A stretch of DNA of 64,000 nt from Mycetocola tolaasinivorans (GTDB lineage: Bacteria > Actinomycetota > Actinomycetes > Actinomycetales > Microbacteriaceae), in contig NZ_RCUX01000005.1 in the NCBI RefSeq assembly GCF_003667565.1, positions 1 through 64,000 on the forward strand. Reading direction: 5' to 3'. The position numbers and the translations under genes are program-made. Positions 36,392-44,880 of the stretch are shown here, piece by piece (positions within the stretch are counted from its first letter, which is position 1; every line of letters begins with the position of its first letter). The notes under the pieces are model-generated. The model did no database searches. It worked only from the letters and a program-made list of their open reading frames with translations, and was not told the DNA's origin.

Positions 36392-37033
36392 ATGACGGAG
36401 ACCCAGGTTTCGGATACGACCGACTTCTCTGCGGCACCGGTGCGCGTCGGTGCGCGCGAGCGCATCCTCGATGCCGCGCGTGAGCTGTTTCCCGCACTCG
36501 GCTACCGCGCGGTGAGCGCCGACCGCATCATCGCCACGGCCGGCATCACCAAGGTCACCTTCTACCGGCACTTTCCCACCAAGGACGACCTGATCGTCGC
36601 CTACCTCGACTCCGAGTCGGCACGCGCCCGGGACTCCGTGGCGCGACTGTTTCTTGCCGCTGAACCGGGGGAGGGGCCGGTGCGTATCCTCACCGCCGAG
36701 CAGGCCGAACTGTTCCTGTGTGGTTTCGCCCGGGTCATTGGCATCGAGAGCTGCCGACCGGGTTTCCGCGGCTGCGTGTTCCTCAACGCCGCCGCCGAGT
36801 ACGCCGAGCCCGAACATCCGATCCGGCGGGCAGTGCTGACCCACCGCGACTGGCTCCTCGGCACGCTCGCCGATGCCGTCAGCGCCCTCGGTATTGCGCC
36901 CGCCGAACCGATCGCCCGCCAGCTCTTGATGCTGCGCGACGGTGCCATGTTTGCCGGCTACCTCGACACCCCCGAGGCCATCGAACAGCAGCTGCACACC
37001 GCTGGTCGCGCGATACTGCGCGCCGCCGCCTAA
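36392..37033 (+). CDS. TetR-family regulator, probable controller of ohr
   Basis: 213 residues. An N-terminal TetR helix-turn-helix (about 22-68; VSADRIIATAGITKVTFYRH) is followed by a ligand domain with three clustered cysteines (FLCGF, IESCRPGFRGCVFL; about 110-130). Ohr genes are usually controlled by MarR-type OhrR; a cysteine-bearing TetR in that position may sense peroxide by thiol oxidation (inference). Divergent from ohr. Confidence 0.87.
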   Translation: MTETQVSDTTDFSAAPVRVGARERILDAARELFPALGYRAVSADRIIATAGITKVTFYRHFPTKDDLIVAYLDSESARARDSVARLFLAAEPGEGPVRILTAEQAELFLCGFARVIGIESCRPGFRGCVFLNAAAEYAEPEHPIRRAVLTHRDWLLGTLADAVSALGIAPAEPIARQLLMLRDGAMFAGYLDTPEAIEQQLHTAGRAILRAAA

Positions 37034-37044
37034 TCTCCGCCGCC

Positions 37045-37091
37045 CACACGCAAAACACCCGGACCTTCCAGGCCCGGGTGTTTTGCGTGTG
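37045..37091. terminator. bidirectional terminator between tetR and trpS
   Basis: An 18-bp perfect stem (37045-37062 with 37074-37091), including AAAA/TTTT within the arms so that each strand carries a T-run at its 3' side. It serves both convergent genes. Confidence 0.85.
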
Positions 37092-37100
37092 TACCGACGG

Positions 37101-38108
37101 TTAGCGCGCGCGGCGCAGCAAACCGATGCGGTCGTAGACGGTGTCGAGGGTGGCCTCGGCCACCTCGTTGGCGCGCTGTGCGTTGCGGGCGAGCAGGCGG
37201 TCGAGTTCAGCCGGGTCGGCCATGAGCTCATTGGCGTGCTCGCGCACCGGGCCCAGGGTGTCGGCGACGAGCTCGGCGAGGTCCTTCTTGAAGGCACCGT
37301 AGCCCTGGCCGTCGTAGGCCGCGGTAATGTCCTCTACCGTGCGACCGGAGAGGCCCGAGAAGATGCTCAGCAGGTTGGAGACGCCGGGCTTGTTTTCGCG
37401 ATCGAATGCAACGACGCCGTCGGCGTCGGTCACGGCACGCATGATCTTCTTGGCGTTGACCTTCGGGTCATCCAGCACCCAGATGATGCCCGCGGGAGAC
37501 TCCCCGGACTTCGACATCTTCGAGGTCGGGTTCTGGAGGTCGTAAATGCGCGCCTCGTTCCCGCCGATGCGGGCCTCCGGGATGGTGAAGGTCTCACCAA
37601 AACGAGAGTTGAAGCGGTCGGCGAGATCACGCGTCAGCTCGATGTGCTGGCGCTGGTCATCGCCCACCGGTACGACCTCGGTCTGATACAGCAGGATGTC
37701 GGCGGCCATCAGGACCGGATAGGCAAACAGGCCCACGCTCGCGGCATCGGTCCCGTAGCGGCTCGACTTATCTTTGAACTGGGTCATTCGCCCGGCCTCG
37801 CCGAAACCGGTGATGGTGTTGAGGATCCACGCGAGCTCGGTGTGAGCGGGCACGTGCGACTGCACGTACAGCGTGGACTTATCCGGCGAGATGCCGCCGG
37901 CAATGTACTGTGCGGCGGTGCGACGGATCTTCTCACGCAGGGTGCTCGGGTCCTGCGGCACGGTGATCGCGTGCAGGTCGACCACCGAGAAGAAGGCGTC
38001 GTGATCCTCCTGCAGACGCTTCCAGGGGGAGAGCGCCCCGAGGTAGTTACCGAGCTGGAGGGAATCGGCCGAGGGCTGCATGCCCGAGTAAAGACGGGGG
38101 TTGGTCAT
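37101..38108 (-). CDS. trpS: tryptophanyl-tRNA synthetase
   Basis: 335 residues, class I synthetase of the usual compact bacterial length. The HIGH-equivalent lies in LQLGNYLGAL (about 17-26) and KMSKS in TSKMSKSGES (about 192-201); the GDDQRQHIELTRD segment is typical. It charges tRNA-Trp. It lies 60 bp downstream of xthA on the same strand, so may share its transcript. Confidence 0.96.
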   Translation of the reverse strand: MTNPRLYSGMQPSADSLQLGNYLGALSPWKRLQEDHDAFFSVVDLHAITVPQDPSTLREKIRRTAAQYIAGGISPDKSTLYVQSHVPAHTELAWILNTITGFGEAGRMTQFKDKSSRYGTDAASVGLFAYPVLMAADILLYQTEVVPVGDDQRQHIELTRDLADRFNSRFGETFTIPEARIGGNEARIYDLQNPTSKMSKSGESPAGIIWVLDDPKVNAKKIMRAVTDADGVVAFDRENKPGVSNLLSIFSGLSGRTVEDITAAYDGQGYGAFKKDLAELVADTLGPVREHANELMADPAELDRLLARNAQRANEVAEATLDTVYDRIGLLRRAR

Positions 38109-38168
38109 GATGAATCCTTAAAAATTGAGCGAAATTAGACCGCGTACGCGTTTTGACTGCGTACTCGT

Positions 38169-39017
38169 TTAGAGTGCGTAGACGACGGTGACGGGCGCGT
38201 GGTCGGACCATCGCTCGTCGTACGCAGCGGCCCGCTCGACCGCATAGGAGGTAACGGTGGCAGCCAGTGCGGGCGTTGCCATGTGGTAGTCGATGCGCCA
38301 GCCGGCGTCGTTATCAAAGGCCTGCCCGCGGTACGACCACCAGGTGTAGGGCCCGGGAACCTCGCCGGCGAAGGCGCGGCCGACATCCACCAGGCCGATG
38401 CCCGGCCCGGTGACGCCATCAACTCCGGTGATCTCGGTGCCGGCGGCACCGAAGAAGCGGTCGAAGTAGGAGCGCTCCTGAGGCAGGAAGCCTGCGTTCT
38501 TCTGGTTGCCCTTCCAGTTCTTGATGTCGAGCTCGCGGTGACCCACATTGAGGTCACCCACCACGACGGCGTGCGAGGTCTGGGCCGAAAGCTCGGCCAG
38601 ACGCACCAGCATCGCCTCGAGGAAGGCGTACTTCGAGACCTGACGCGGGGTATCAACCTCGCCCGAGTGCACGTAGGTGGACACCACGGTTACCGGGGTG
38701 CCGTGCCAGTCGTAATCACCCTCGAGCCAGCGACCGGTGCTGTCGGTCTCCTCGCCGCCGAGACCCGCGCGAGACGCGACCGGGGCGATGCGGCTGAGCA
38801 GCGCAACACCCGCGCGACCCTTCGCGGCAGCCTCATCGTGCAGGATGTGCCAGCCCTCGCCCACGAGCTTGTGGACGTCGGCGTCGCCGGCACGAACCTC
38901 CTGCAGCGCGACGATATCGGCGCCAGAGCTCTCCAGCCACTCGCCCATACCCTTGCGATAGGCGGCGCGGATGCCGTTGACGTTGACCGAAATAACGCGA
39001 ATAGGGGTGGCAGACAT
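38169..39017 (-). CDS. xthA: exodeoxyribonuclease III (AP endonuclease)
   Basis: 282 residues of the EEP nuclease fold: VISVNVNGIRAA at the N-terminus, metal ligand Glu in ALQEVRA, VVVGDLNVGHRELDIKN, WRIDYHMAT and RWSDHAPVTV with the catalytic Asp-His. It repairs abasic sites and removes 3' blocks. It sits upstream of trpS, and its ATG lies near the boundary of the lower-GC island that follows. Confidence 0.94.
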   Translation of the reverse strand: MSATPIRVISVNVNGIRAAYRKGMGEWLESSGADIVALQEVRAGDADVHKLVGEGWHILHDEAAAKGRAGVALLSRIAPVASRAGLGGEETDSTGRWLEGDYDWHGTPVTVVSTYVHSGEVDTPRQVSKYAFLEAMLVRLAELSAQTSHAVVVGDLNVGHRELDIKNWKGNQKNAGFLPQERSYFDRFFGAAGTEITGVDGVTGPGIGLVDVGRAFAGEVPGPYTWWSYRGQAFDNDAGWRIDYHMATPALAATVTSYAVERAAAYDERWSDHAPVTVVYAL

Positions 39018-39168
39018 GCGCTCAGTTTACCGGGTGCCACCGACCATGTGACGCGCGTGGGCACGATTACCCACATCGGATTTCGCGTGAGTGAAGCGGT
39101 CGGATGCGATCTATGCAAAACCCGCATCGCACATGATTCGGCTCTGTCCCTCTCAGGACTGCATGCTG

Positions 39169-39199
39169 CATCACTCAAAACCGGACACTTCATCACTCA
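39169..39199. repeat. direct repeat CATCACTCA, two copies 22 bp apart
   Basis: Copies at 39169-39177 and 39191-39199, start-to-start 22 bp (two helical turns), 52 bp before the exported-protein gene. GAGTGA, the complement of the repeat core, lies further upstream near 39090. Probable regulator-binding site for the island. Confidence 0.5.
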
Positions 39200-39250
39200 T
39201 TTTGGGCAAGATATCGCACAGCCGATCAGGTCTGCTCTAGCGTCTAGCCC

Positions 39251-40228
39251 ATGCGATATTCACTGTTGAAATCACTCACCGTGTGTGCCACGTCCTGGGC
39301 TTTGGTGCTGTCCAGTATGAGCGCTGCGCGTGCGGCTGACGGTGCGGCGGAGGAAGAAGCGTCGAACCTCACTCTCATTGAGAGCGTTACGGGCACGGAT
39401 GATCTGCTGAACGTCATGCCTGGAGACAATTCCGAGCAGGTCTACTTGCCCGAGGATGGACAAGACCTTGCCTCCGTGTCCGGTGATGATTCGTCCATTT
39501 CATTCCGACAGCCTGTAGCTGCGGGCGCTCTAACGCAGGTCAGTGGAGAGGGAACTGCGTCGTACATCAGCGAAGACGCTGAGTACGATGTGCACCTACA
39601 GGCGGTGGAGTCTCCTGACCCACGTGTACTGAGCGATGGGCTTCGATCACTAATCGAAATTCAGAGCGCCTCTGCCCCGACGGAATACGCCTACCCCGTG
39701 CGTCTTGATGACGGCGCAGTGCTAAGCGTGCAACCGGATGGTTCCGTGCTCGGAACAAAAGATGGGGACATCGTCCTGATCGTCCCTGCTCCCTGGGCCA
39801 TAGACGAGGCCGGAACCGCTGTGCCCACCTCGTATGAGGTGCGAGGCAGTGATCTCATTCAGCATGTCAATTTCGATTCAACGCATCGGTTCCCGATCAT
39901 CGCAGACCCCGTATGGTTCGTGCCGCTGATCATCGCGGGCGGTCGAATCATCGGGCAGGTAGCTATCAACGCAGCGACTCGTGCCGCTGCGCAGCGTGCT
40001 GCCGCCGCGATAGCTGCGCGCACGATTATCAAGTCGGTGTCGGGAAGGGTCTCCCGAAAGGCTCTCCGCGATTGTGGCCTGGGAGCAGCCGTGACGGGCG
40101 GGGCAACCGCGATCGCAACTCACCTGCGGCAACGAGGCGACGGCAGATGGCTAGTGCGTCTGAACGGGTGGCATGGCACGGTTGCGGCAAGCGTTGGCGG
40201 CTGCCTTGCGACGAGAATTGGAAAGTAG
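39251..40228 (+). CDS. exported protein of unknown function with a cationic, Gly/Ala-rich two-cysteine C-terminus
   Basis: 325 residues. A signal peptide (1-28, cleavage after SAARA) is followed by an acidic, mostly beta-predicted region (30-210), then HRFPIIADPVW (212-222). Next come a hydrophobic stretch (223-236) and a strongly basic Ala-rich segment (240-272). The C-terminus holds Cys275 and Cys318, a Gly/Ala-rich patch and RWLVRLNGWHG. I do not know the family with certainty, but the ADPxW boundary ahead of a hydrophobic tail is a pattern I associate with uncharacterised actinobacterial exported proteins. Base composition is visibly lower in GC than neighbouring genes, suggesting transfer. 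The architecture suggests a secreted precursor whose C-terminal part is active, with the small membrane protein downstream as partner (inference). Confidence 0.75.
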   Translation: MRYSLLKSLTVCATSWALVLSSMSAARAADGAAEEEASNLTLIESVTGTDDLLNVMPGDNSEQVYLPEDGQDLASVSGDDSSISFRQPVAAGALTQVSGEGTASYISEDAEYDVHLQAVESPDPRVLSDGLRSLIEIQSASAPTEYAYPVRLDDGAVLSVQPDGSVLGTKDGDIVLIVPAPWAIDEAGTAVPTSYEVRGSDLIQHVNFDSTHRFPIIADPVWFVPLIIAGGRIIGQVAINAATRAAAQRAAAAIAARTIIKSVSGRVSRKALRDCGLGAAVTGGATAIATHLRQRGDGRWLVRLNGWHGTVAASVGGCLATRIGK

Positions 40229-40233
40229 GGGCA

Positions 40234-40443
40234 ATGACGAGGAAGAGGGTATTTTGGACGGCTTACGCCCTCGCAGCATGCCTGATTTCGCTGAGTCTTC
40301 GACTATTGTTCCCGCAGCTTGAACCGGGGTATTTTGCGGGCGGAAGCGTTATTCTTGTCTTGCTGGCACCCGCCGTTGGCCGTCTTTTCAAGATCGCCAA
40401 TGTGTGGTCCACGGGCGAACATGCCCGCTCCCGGGACGACTGA
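40234..40443 (+). CDS. small membrane protein, partner of the exported protein
   Basis: 69 residues, unrecognised. It has two helices (VFWTAYALAACLISLSLRLL and YFAGGSVILVLLAPAVGRLF) and a short charged tail. The ATG at 40234 lies 5 bases after the upstream stop with AGTAGGGG before it, so the two genes are coupled. It is lower in GC, like its neighbour. Small two-helix proteins directly behind a secreted antimicrobial are often immunity proteins, but no direct evidence exists here. Confidence 0.65.
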   Translation: MTRKRVFWTAYALAACLISLSLRLLFPQLEPGYFAGGSVILVLLAPAVGRLFKIANVWSTGEHARSRDD

Positions 40444-40488
40444 GCAGGGGTCGTGTGGCACCGTGTAAAAGCTCGCCGGGGGACGGGG

Positions 40489-41688
40489 TTAGTGCCCGCG
40501 CTGCTCGGCGCGGATGTCACGCAGCTCGCGCCGTGCGCGCTCGGCCCGGGCCCGGGCCACGATCTTTGCCGGTCCACGCGCTCGTTTTGCCGCCGCCACC
40601 GCATCGTCAAACGCGTTCCAGGCAACCAGCTCGCGCGCCTCGGCGAGCTCCGCGAGGCGCTCCTCCTCGCTCTGTTCAAGCAGCACGACACCCTTGCGTT
40701 CGAGGCCCTCGGCGATCCAGGCACCGGCGATCAGGATCACCCGACACACAAAGTTGAACCAGATCAGCAGCGCCACAAACACCGCGAACGTCGCCAGCAG
40801 CGGGTTGCGTGAGGCTCCGCCCAGCACCGCACCACCGGCCACGCTCAGCGCCGTGAGCGCGCTCGCGCCAAAGAACGACCCCATAAAGAGGTCGGGGAGG
40901 GGAATCGGGATCTTCGCAAGCACGCGATACATCGCCGCGAGCGTGATGAAGTTCAGCAGCAGACCCGCGACCAGACCAACCGCGGAGGCCGAGGCCGTAC
41001 CCCAGAAGGAGTTTGCGGTGACGCCGATCAGCGAGAGCAGCCAGGACACCGCCTGGGTCGAGACCATGTTGGCCGCCGCCGAGAGTACCAGCAGCACACC
41101 GAACGCGAGCGCGAGGCCCAGATCGGTGACCTTCTGCAGCACGAAGTTACCCTTGGTGCGCGGCAGGTGGAAGATCGCACGCACCGCCTGCCGGGTAGAC
41201 GCGAGCCAGGCGATCGCGGTGAAGAGCAAACCGAAGAGGGCGATCGCACCGGTCAACCCGAACAGGTTCGTGCCGGCGATCGCGAGAATGTCCTTCTGCG
41301 CGATGATGCCCTTGGCGGAGTCCGTTCCGATCAGGCCGGGCACGGAGTTGTTGATGATGTGGACCAGGTTGTCGAAGAGCTGCTCGTTCGCGACCAGCCA
41401 GATCCCCGCTACCGCAAAGCCCACGTAGAGCCCGGCAAACACCGCGAAGACCGCCTGGAAGCTCATCCCCGAGGAGAGCAGGTTGCCGTCGGCATCGGTG
41501 AAGCGCATCACCGAGCGTACAACCCGGGTGCGGGTTACGGTGTCCACGGCCGATCCCGCGCGCTCGAGCGGCTTTTCAAAGCGCTGGACCAGCGCATTGT
41601 CGCTATTGCGCACGGACTCGGCGAGGGAATCCTCGGGAGTCCGGGGTGCGGTTTTCGCGCGGGGGGCACGGCGGGGGCGTCGGCTCAT
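40489..41688 (-). CDS. YihY/virulence factor BrkB family membrane protein
   Basis: 399 residues. A basic N-terminus is followed by six membrane helices (about 75-330) with YihY features: the GNLLSSGMSFQAVFAVFAGLY start, the WLASTRQAVRAIF loop and RVILIAGAWIAE at the end. A charged, Arg/Glu-rich C-terminal tail of about 70 residues follows. The family is widespread and of unclear function; older RNase BN labels are wrong. The ATG at 41688 fits the family start; longer frames upstream only shadow ptsI. Confidence 0.88.
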   Translation of the reverse strand: MSRRPRRAPRAKTAPRTPEDSLAESVRNSDNALVQRFEKPLERAGSAVDTVTRTRVVRSVMRFTDADGNLLSSGMSFQAVFAVFAGLYVGFAVAGIWLVANEQLFDNLVHIINNSVPGLIGTDSAKGIIAQKDILAIAGTNLFGLTGAIALFGLLFTAIAWLASTRQAVRAIFHLPRTKGNFVLQKVTDLGLALAFGVLLVLSAAANMVSTQAVSWLLSLIGVTANSFWGTASASAVGLVAGLLLNFITLAAMYRVLAKIPIPLPDLFMGSFFGASALTALSVAGGAVLGGASRNPLLATFAVFVALLIWFNFVCRVILIAGAWIAEGLERKGVVLLEQSEEERLAELAEARELVAWNAFDDAVAAAKRARGPAKIVARARAERARRELRDIRAEQRGH

Positions 41689-41775
41689 GCCCCTACTGTA
41701 ACCGGGAAACCGGGCCGAAGTGGGCACTCCCGCGCCACCTGGCCTAGGCTGAAACAAAAGCGAGAGCGGAGAAGA

Positions 41776-43425
41776 GTGCCCGGAGTACGCGTGCAGGGGG
41801 TGGGAGTCGGTCGAGGAGTCGTGACCGGACCGGTGCTTCGCATGCCCGAGCCGTTGCCCGAACCCTCCGAACGCCCGCGCAGCAATACCGCCGCCTGGGA
41901 GTTCGCGCGTGCCGAGGAAGCCCTCCTCGCCACCGCCGCCGATCTGACCCGGCACGCCGAACACTCCACCGGGGAGGCTCGCGCGGTGCTCGAGGCGCAG
42001 GCGCAGATGGCCCAGGATCCCTCTCTCCTCACCGATGTGCGCTCCCGTATTGCCGCCCAGAAAACCGCCGAGCGGGCAATCTTCGAGGCCTTCCACACCT
42101 TCCAGCAGATGCTGCTCTCCATGGGCGGCTACATGGCCGAACGCGCGAGCGACCTCGGCGATCTCTCGCAGCGCACCATCGCCCACCTGCGCGGTGTTGC
42201 GATGCCCGGGGTGCCCGAATCGGATACCCCCTTCATCCTCGTCGCGCACGACCTTGCCCCCGCCGACACCGTGGGCCTCAACCTTGGCAAGGTCCTCGGC
42301 CTGATCACCAGCGGGGGAAGCCCCACCTCGCACACCGCGATTCTCGCGCGGGCGAAGTCCATCGTCGCCGTGGTCGGAGTGGGGAGTCTGGATGCCCTCA
42401 GTGATGGCACCGAGGTACTGCTGGACGCCGCCGAGGGCACCGTTACCATCGAGCCCGAGGATTCCGAGATTCAGGCCGCCCGAAGGCGGCTCGGGCGGCG
42501 CCGATCCAAGGTTCCGATCGGCCCCGGTACCCTCGCCGATGACACCCCCATCCCGCTGATGGCAAACCTCACCGCCGCCGCCGAGGCCCCGCGTGCCCGC
42601 GAGCTCGGGGCCGAGGGGGTGGGTCTCCTGCGTACCGAACTCCTCTTCCTCGATGCCGAAACCGCGCCGAGTATCGCCGAGCAGGTCGAGCACTATCGCG
42701 GAATCTTTGAGGAATTTCCGGGTCGCCGCGTCATCGTGCGCACGCTGGATGCCGGTGCCGATAAGCCACTGGCCTTTCTGCCGGCACGAAGTGACGAACC
42801 CAATCCCGCACTGGGTGCGCGCGGGCTGCGCGCCTTCCGAGAAGACAATACGATCCTGCGTAACCAGCTGCGTGCCCTCGCAATCGCAGCAGACGCGACC
42901 AGCGCCGAGGTGCGGGTGATGGCACCGATGGTGGCCGATGCCGCCGAAACCGCGGGGTTTGTCCTGTTGGCGCGCGAACTCGGGCTGCGCACCGCCGGGG
43001 TTATGGCGGAGGTTCCGTCGGCCGCGCTGCTGGCCGCCCAGATCCTCGGCATCGCCGACTTCATCTCGATCGGTACGAACGATCTCACCCAGTACACCCT
43101 CGCCGCGGATCGCCAGCTGGGTGCGCTTGCCGATTATCAGGACCCCTGGCACCCCGCCGTGCTGCGCCTCATTCGCATGATCGGCGACGCCGGTGGGCAG
43201 TCCGGAAAACCCGTGGGCGTCTGTGGCGAGGCGGCCGCCGATCCGCTTCTCGCGGTGGTTCTCGTCGGGCTCGGCGTGACCTCACTCTCGATGACGCCGG
43301 AAGCGCTCGCCGATGTCCGGACCGAGCTGCGGCAGCACACCCTCGAACACGCACGACTACTCGCGACACGGGCACTCGCGGCATCCACCCCGGCCGAGGC
43401 AAGACAGGTAATGCTCGACGGTTAG
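41776..43425 (+). CDS. ptsI: phosphoenolpyruvate-protein phosphotransferase (PTS enzyme I)
   Basis: 549 residues. The phosphohistidine loop is GGSPTSHTAILAR (His about 186). The PEP-binding domain carries GVGLLRTELLFLD, NPALGARGLR, MAPMVADAAE and SIGTNDLTQYTLA, and the active-site Cys is in VGVCGEAAADP. It takes phosphate from PEP and passes it to HPr. The GTG start at 41776 has GCGGAGAAG upstream. HPr is not encoded nearby; an orphan IIA/IIB pair lies 8 kb away. Confidence 0.94.
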   Translation: MPGVRVQGVGVGRGVVTGPVLRMPEPLPEPSERPRSNTAAWEFARAEEALLATAADLTRHAEHSTGEARAVLEAQAQMAQDPSLLTDVRSRIAAQKTAERAIFEAFHTFQQMLLSMGGYMAERASDLGDLSQRTIAHLRGVAMPGVPESDTPFILVAHDLAPADTVGLNLGKVLGLITSGGSPTSHTAILARAKSIVAVVGVGSLDALSDGTEVLLDAAEGTVTIEPEDSEIQAARRRLGRRRSKVPIGPGTLADDTPIPLMANLTAAAEAPRARELGAEGVGLLRTELLFLDAETAPSIAEQVEHYRGIFEEFPGRRVIVRTLDAGADKPLAFLPARSDEPNPALGARGLRAFREDNTILRNQLRALAIAADATSAEVRVMAPMVADAAETAGFVLLARELGLRTAGVMAEVPSAALLAAQILGIADFISIGTNDLTQYTLAADRQLGALADYQDPWHPAVLRLIRMIGDAGGQSGKPVGVCGEAAADPLLAVVLVGLGVTSLSMTPEALADVRTELRQHTLEHARLLATRALAASTPAEARQVMLDG

Positions 43426-43444
43426 ACACCCAGCGGGTACCATC

Positions 43445-44317
43445 GTGCCTAAGATGAGTAACTTTGATGCACCACCCCCGCCCGAACAGCCGCCCTACTC
43501 GCAGCCGCAGTACGCGCAGAGCCCGCAGTACCCGCAGAATGGCCAGTACCCGCCCTCTCAGAATGCACCGGCACCGGTCGCCAAGGGCATCGCGATCACG
43601 GCACTGATTATCGGTATCGTGGCGCTGCTGCTGTCCTTCCTCCCCGTGGTTGGGATCATGGTTGGTGCCATCGCGGTGATCGTCGGAATCGTCGCCCTCG
43701 TGATGCGTCAGCCCAAGCGTTTCGGCCTGACCGGTCTCATCCTCGGTGCCGTGGCTGTGATCATCAACGTGCTCGTCACCGTTTTATTCTCGCTCTTGGC
43801 CGGGTCGTTTGTGAAGGAGTACGACCGTCTCCAGAGCCCGGCAACCGCGCTTCCCGCTCCCGATGCGACCTCCGAGAACGGAACCGAAAACCGGGTCGAG
43901 GCCACCGGTGCACCGGTGGCTCTCGGCACCTCGATCGTGGGTACCGACTACACCGTCGTGATCAATTCGTTCACGCCCAACCAAACCGCCGAGGTACTCG
44001 CCGCCGACGAGGAGAACTTCGAGCCGGAGGCGGGGAACGCCTACGCCGTCGTGAACTATACGGTCACCTACACCGGAAGTGCCCAGGGCACCCCGCTGCA
44101 GGTGGGCGTGCGCTATGTCACCGCCGCCGGCGAGATCCTTGAGATGGAAGATACCTTCGCGATCGCCCCCGAACCGATGCTTCCGCTGATCGACGTGATG
44201 GAGCCCGGAGCTTCGGTGAGTGGAAACATTGCACTCGAGATCCCCGCGGCCGCGGATGGCACGCTGCTGGTGAACGCCGGTGGCAACCATGAGGGAAGCC
44301 TCGTCGCAATCCGCTAG
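43445..44317 (+). CDS. membrane protein with DUF4190-like and DUF4352-like regions
   Basis: 290 residues. A Pro/Gln/Tyr-rich N-terminus (repeats of PQY and QYP, 10-40) is followed by two membrane helices (about 47-70 and 95-118) and an extracytoplasmic beta-rich domain (about 150-290; YTVVINSFTPNQ, VNYTVTYTGSA). This resembles actinobacterial DUF4190+DUF4352 proteins, where the last domain is immunoglobulin-like. Function unknown. The start is GTG 43445 or ATG 43454; neither has a strong ribosome site. Confidence 0.78.
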   Translation: MPKMSNFDAPPPPEQPPYSQPQYAQSPQYPQNGQYPPSQNAPAPVAKGIAITALIIGIVALLLSFLPVVGIMVGAIAVIVGIVALVMRQPKRFGLTGLILGAVAVIINVLVTVLFSLLAGSFVKEYDRLQSPATALPAPDATSENGTENRVEATGAPVALGTSIVGTDYTVVINSFTPNQTAEVLAADEENFEPEAGNAYAVVNYTVTYTGSAQGTPLQVGVRYVTAAGEILEMEDTFAIAPEPMLPLIDVMEPGASVSGNIALEIPAAADGTLLVNAGGNHEGSLVAIR

Positions 44318-44328
44318 CGCACGTTGCC

Positions 44329-44365
44329 AGAACGGCCCCGTCCTTGATGAGGACGGGGCCGTTCT
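44329..44365. terminator. hairpin between convergent genes
   Basis: A 15-bp perfect stem AGAACGGCCCCGTCC with its complement and a 7-base loop, 11 bp after the upstream stop. There is no long T-run. Confidence 0.7.
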
Positions 44366-44427
44366 GCGTTTCACGTGTGCCAGCGCGCTTGCGGCCGGCG
44401 TAGCGGGCCTCGCGCGAGAAACCGCGA

Positions 44428-44838
44428 CTAGGACGCGGTGATGTTCACCAGCCAGCCGATCCCGAAGGAGTCGACTAGCATGCCGAAGGTGTCACCCCAG
44501 GGAGCGGTTTCGAGCGGGGCCTGCACGGTGGCACCGGGCAGCAGTCCCTCCCAGTAGCCGCGCAGCTCATCGGCGTCCGGGCCGGAGAGCGACACCGAGA
44601 CGTTGTCACCCACGGTGAGCTCCATGTATGCGGGGGTATCGGAGACCATCAGGGTGAGGCCACCCGGGGTCACGATCATGCCGTGCATGATCTTGTCGGC
44701 ATCCGAGGGGTCAACCGGCATGCCGGCTTCGCCAAAGGTGGTGAGGGTCAGCTCGCCGCCGAAGATGCCGTGGTAAAACTCAAGCGCCGCACGCGCCTGG
44801 CCGCGGAAGTTGATGTAGGGGTTCAGGGAGACGGTCAT
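44428..44838 (-). CDS. VOC-superfamily protein, PhnB-like
   Basis: 136 residues. The pattern (NPYINFRGQARAALEFYHGIF start, GGLTLMVSD, VQAPLETAPWGDTFGMLVDSF) matches PhnB-like members of the glyoxalase/vicinal-oxygen-chelate superfamily. It probably forms a dimer of paired beta-alpha-beta units. It is not linked here to C-P lyase genes, so the PhnB name implies no phosphonate role. Substrate unknown. Confidence 0.88.
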   Translation of the reverse strand: MTVSLNPYINFRGQARAALEFYHGIFGGELTLTTFGEAGMPVDPSDADKIMHGMIVTPGGLTLMVSDTPAYMELTVGDNVSVSLSGPDADELRGYWEGLLPGATVQAPLETAPWGDTFGMLVDSFGIGWLVNITAS

Positions 44839-44880
44839 TGTCGGTCCTCTCGGTCAGGAGCGTGCTGCTCACTGATTCGA

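Noticed and set aside
40489..43152. Leftward frame of 887 residues joining the YihY gene to sequence antisense to ptsI
   Set aside because: Only the part up to 41688 resembles the YihY family; the rest mirrors ptsI, which is intact.
44428..44838. PhnB-like protein as part of a phosphonate pathway with the PhnD-C-E-E genes
   Set aside because: It is 25 kb away, and PhnB-like proteins are general VOC-superfamily members; the name alone carries no pathway evidence.
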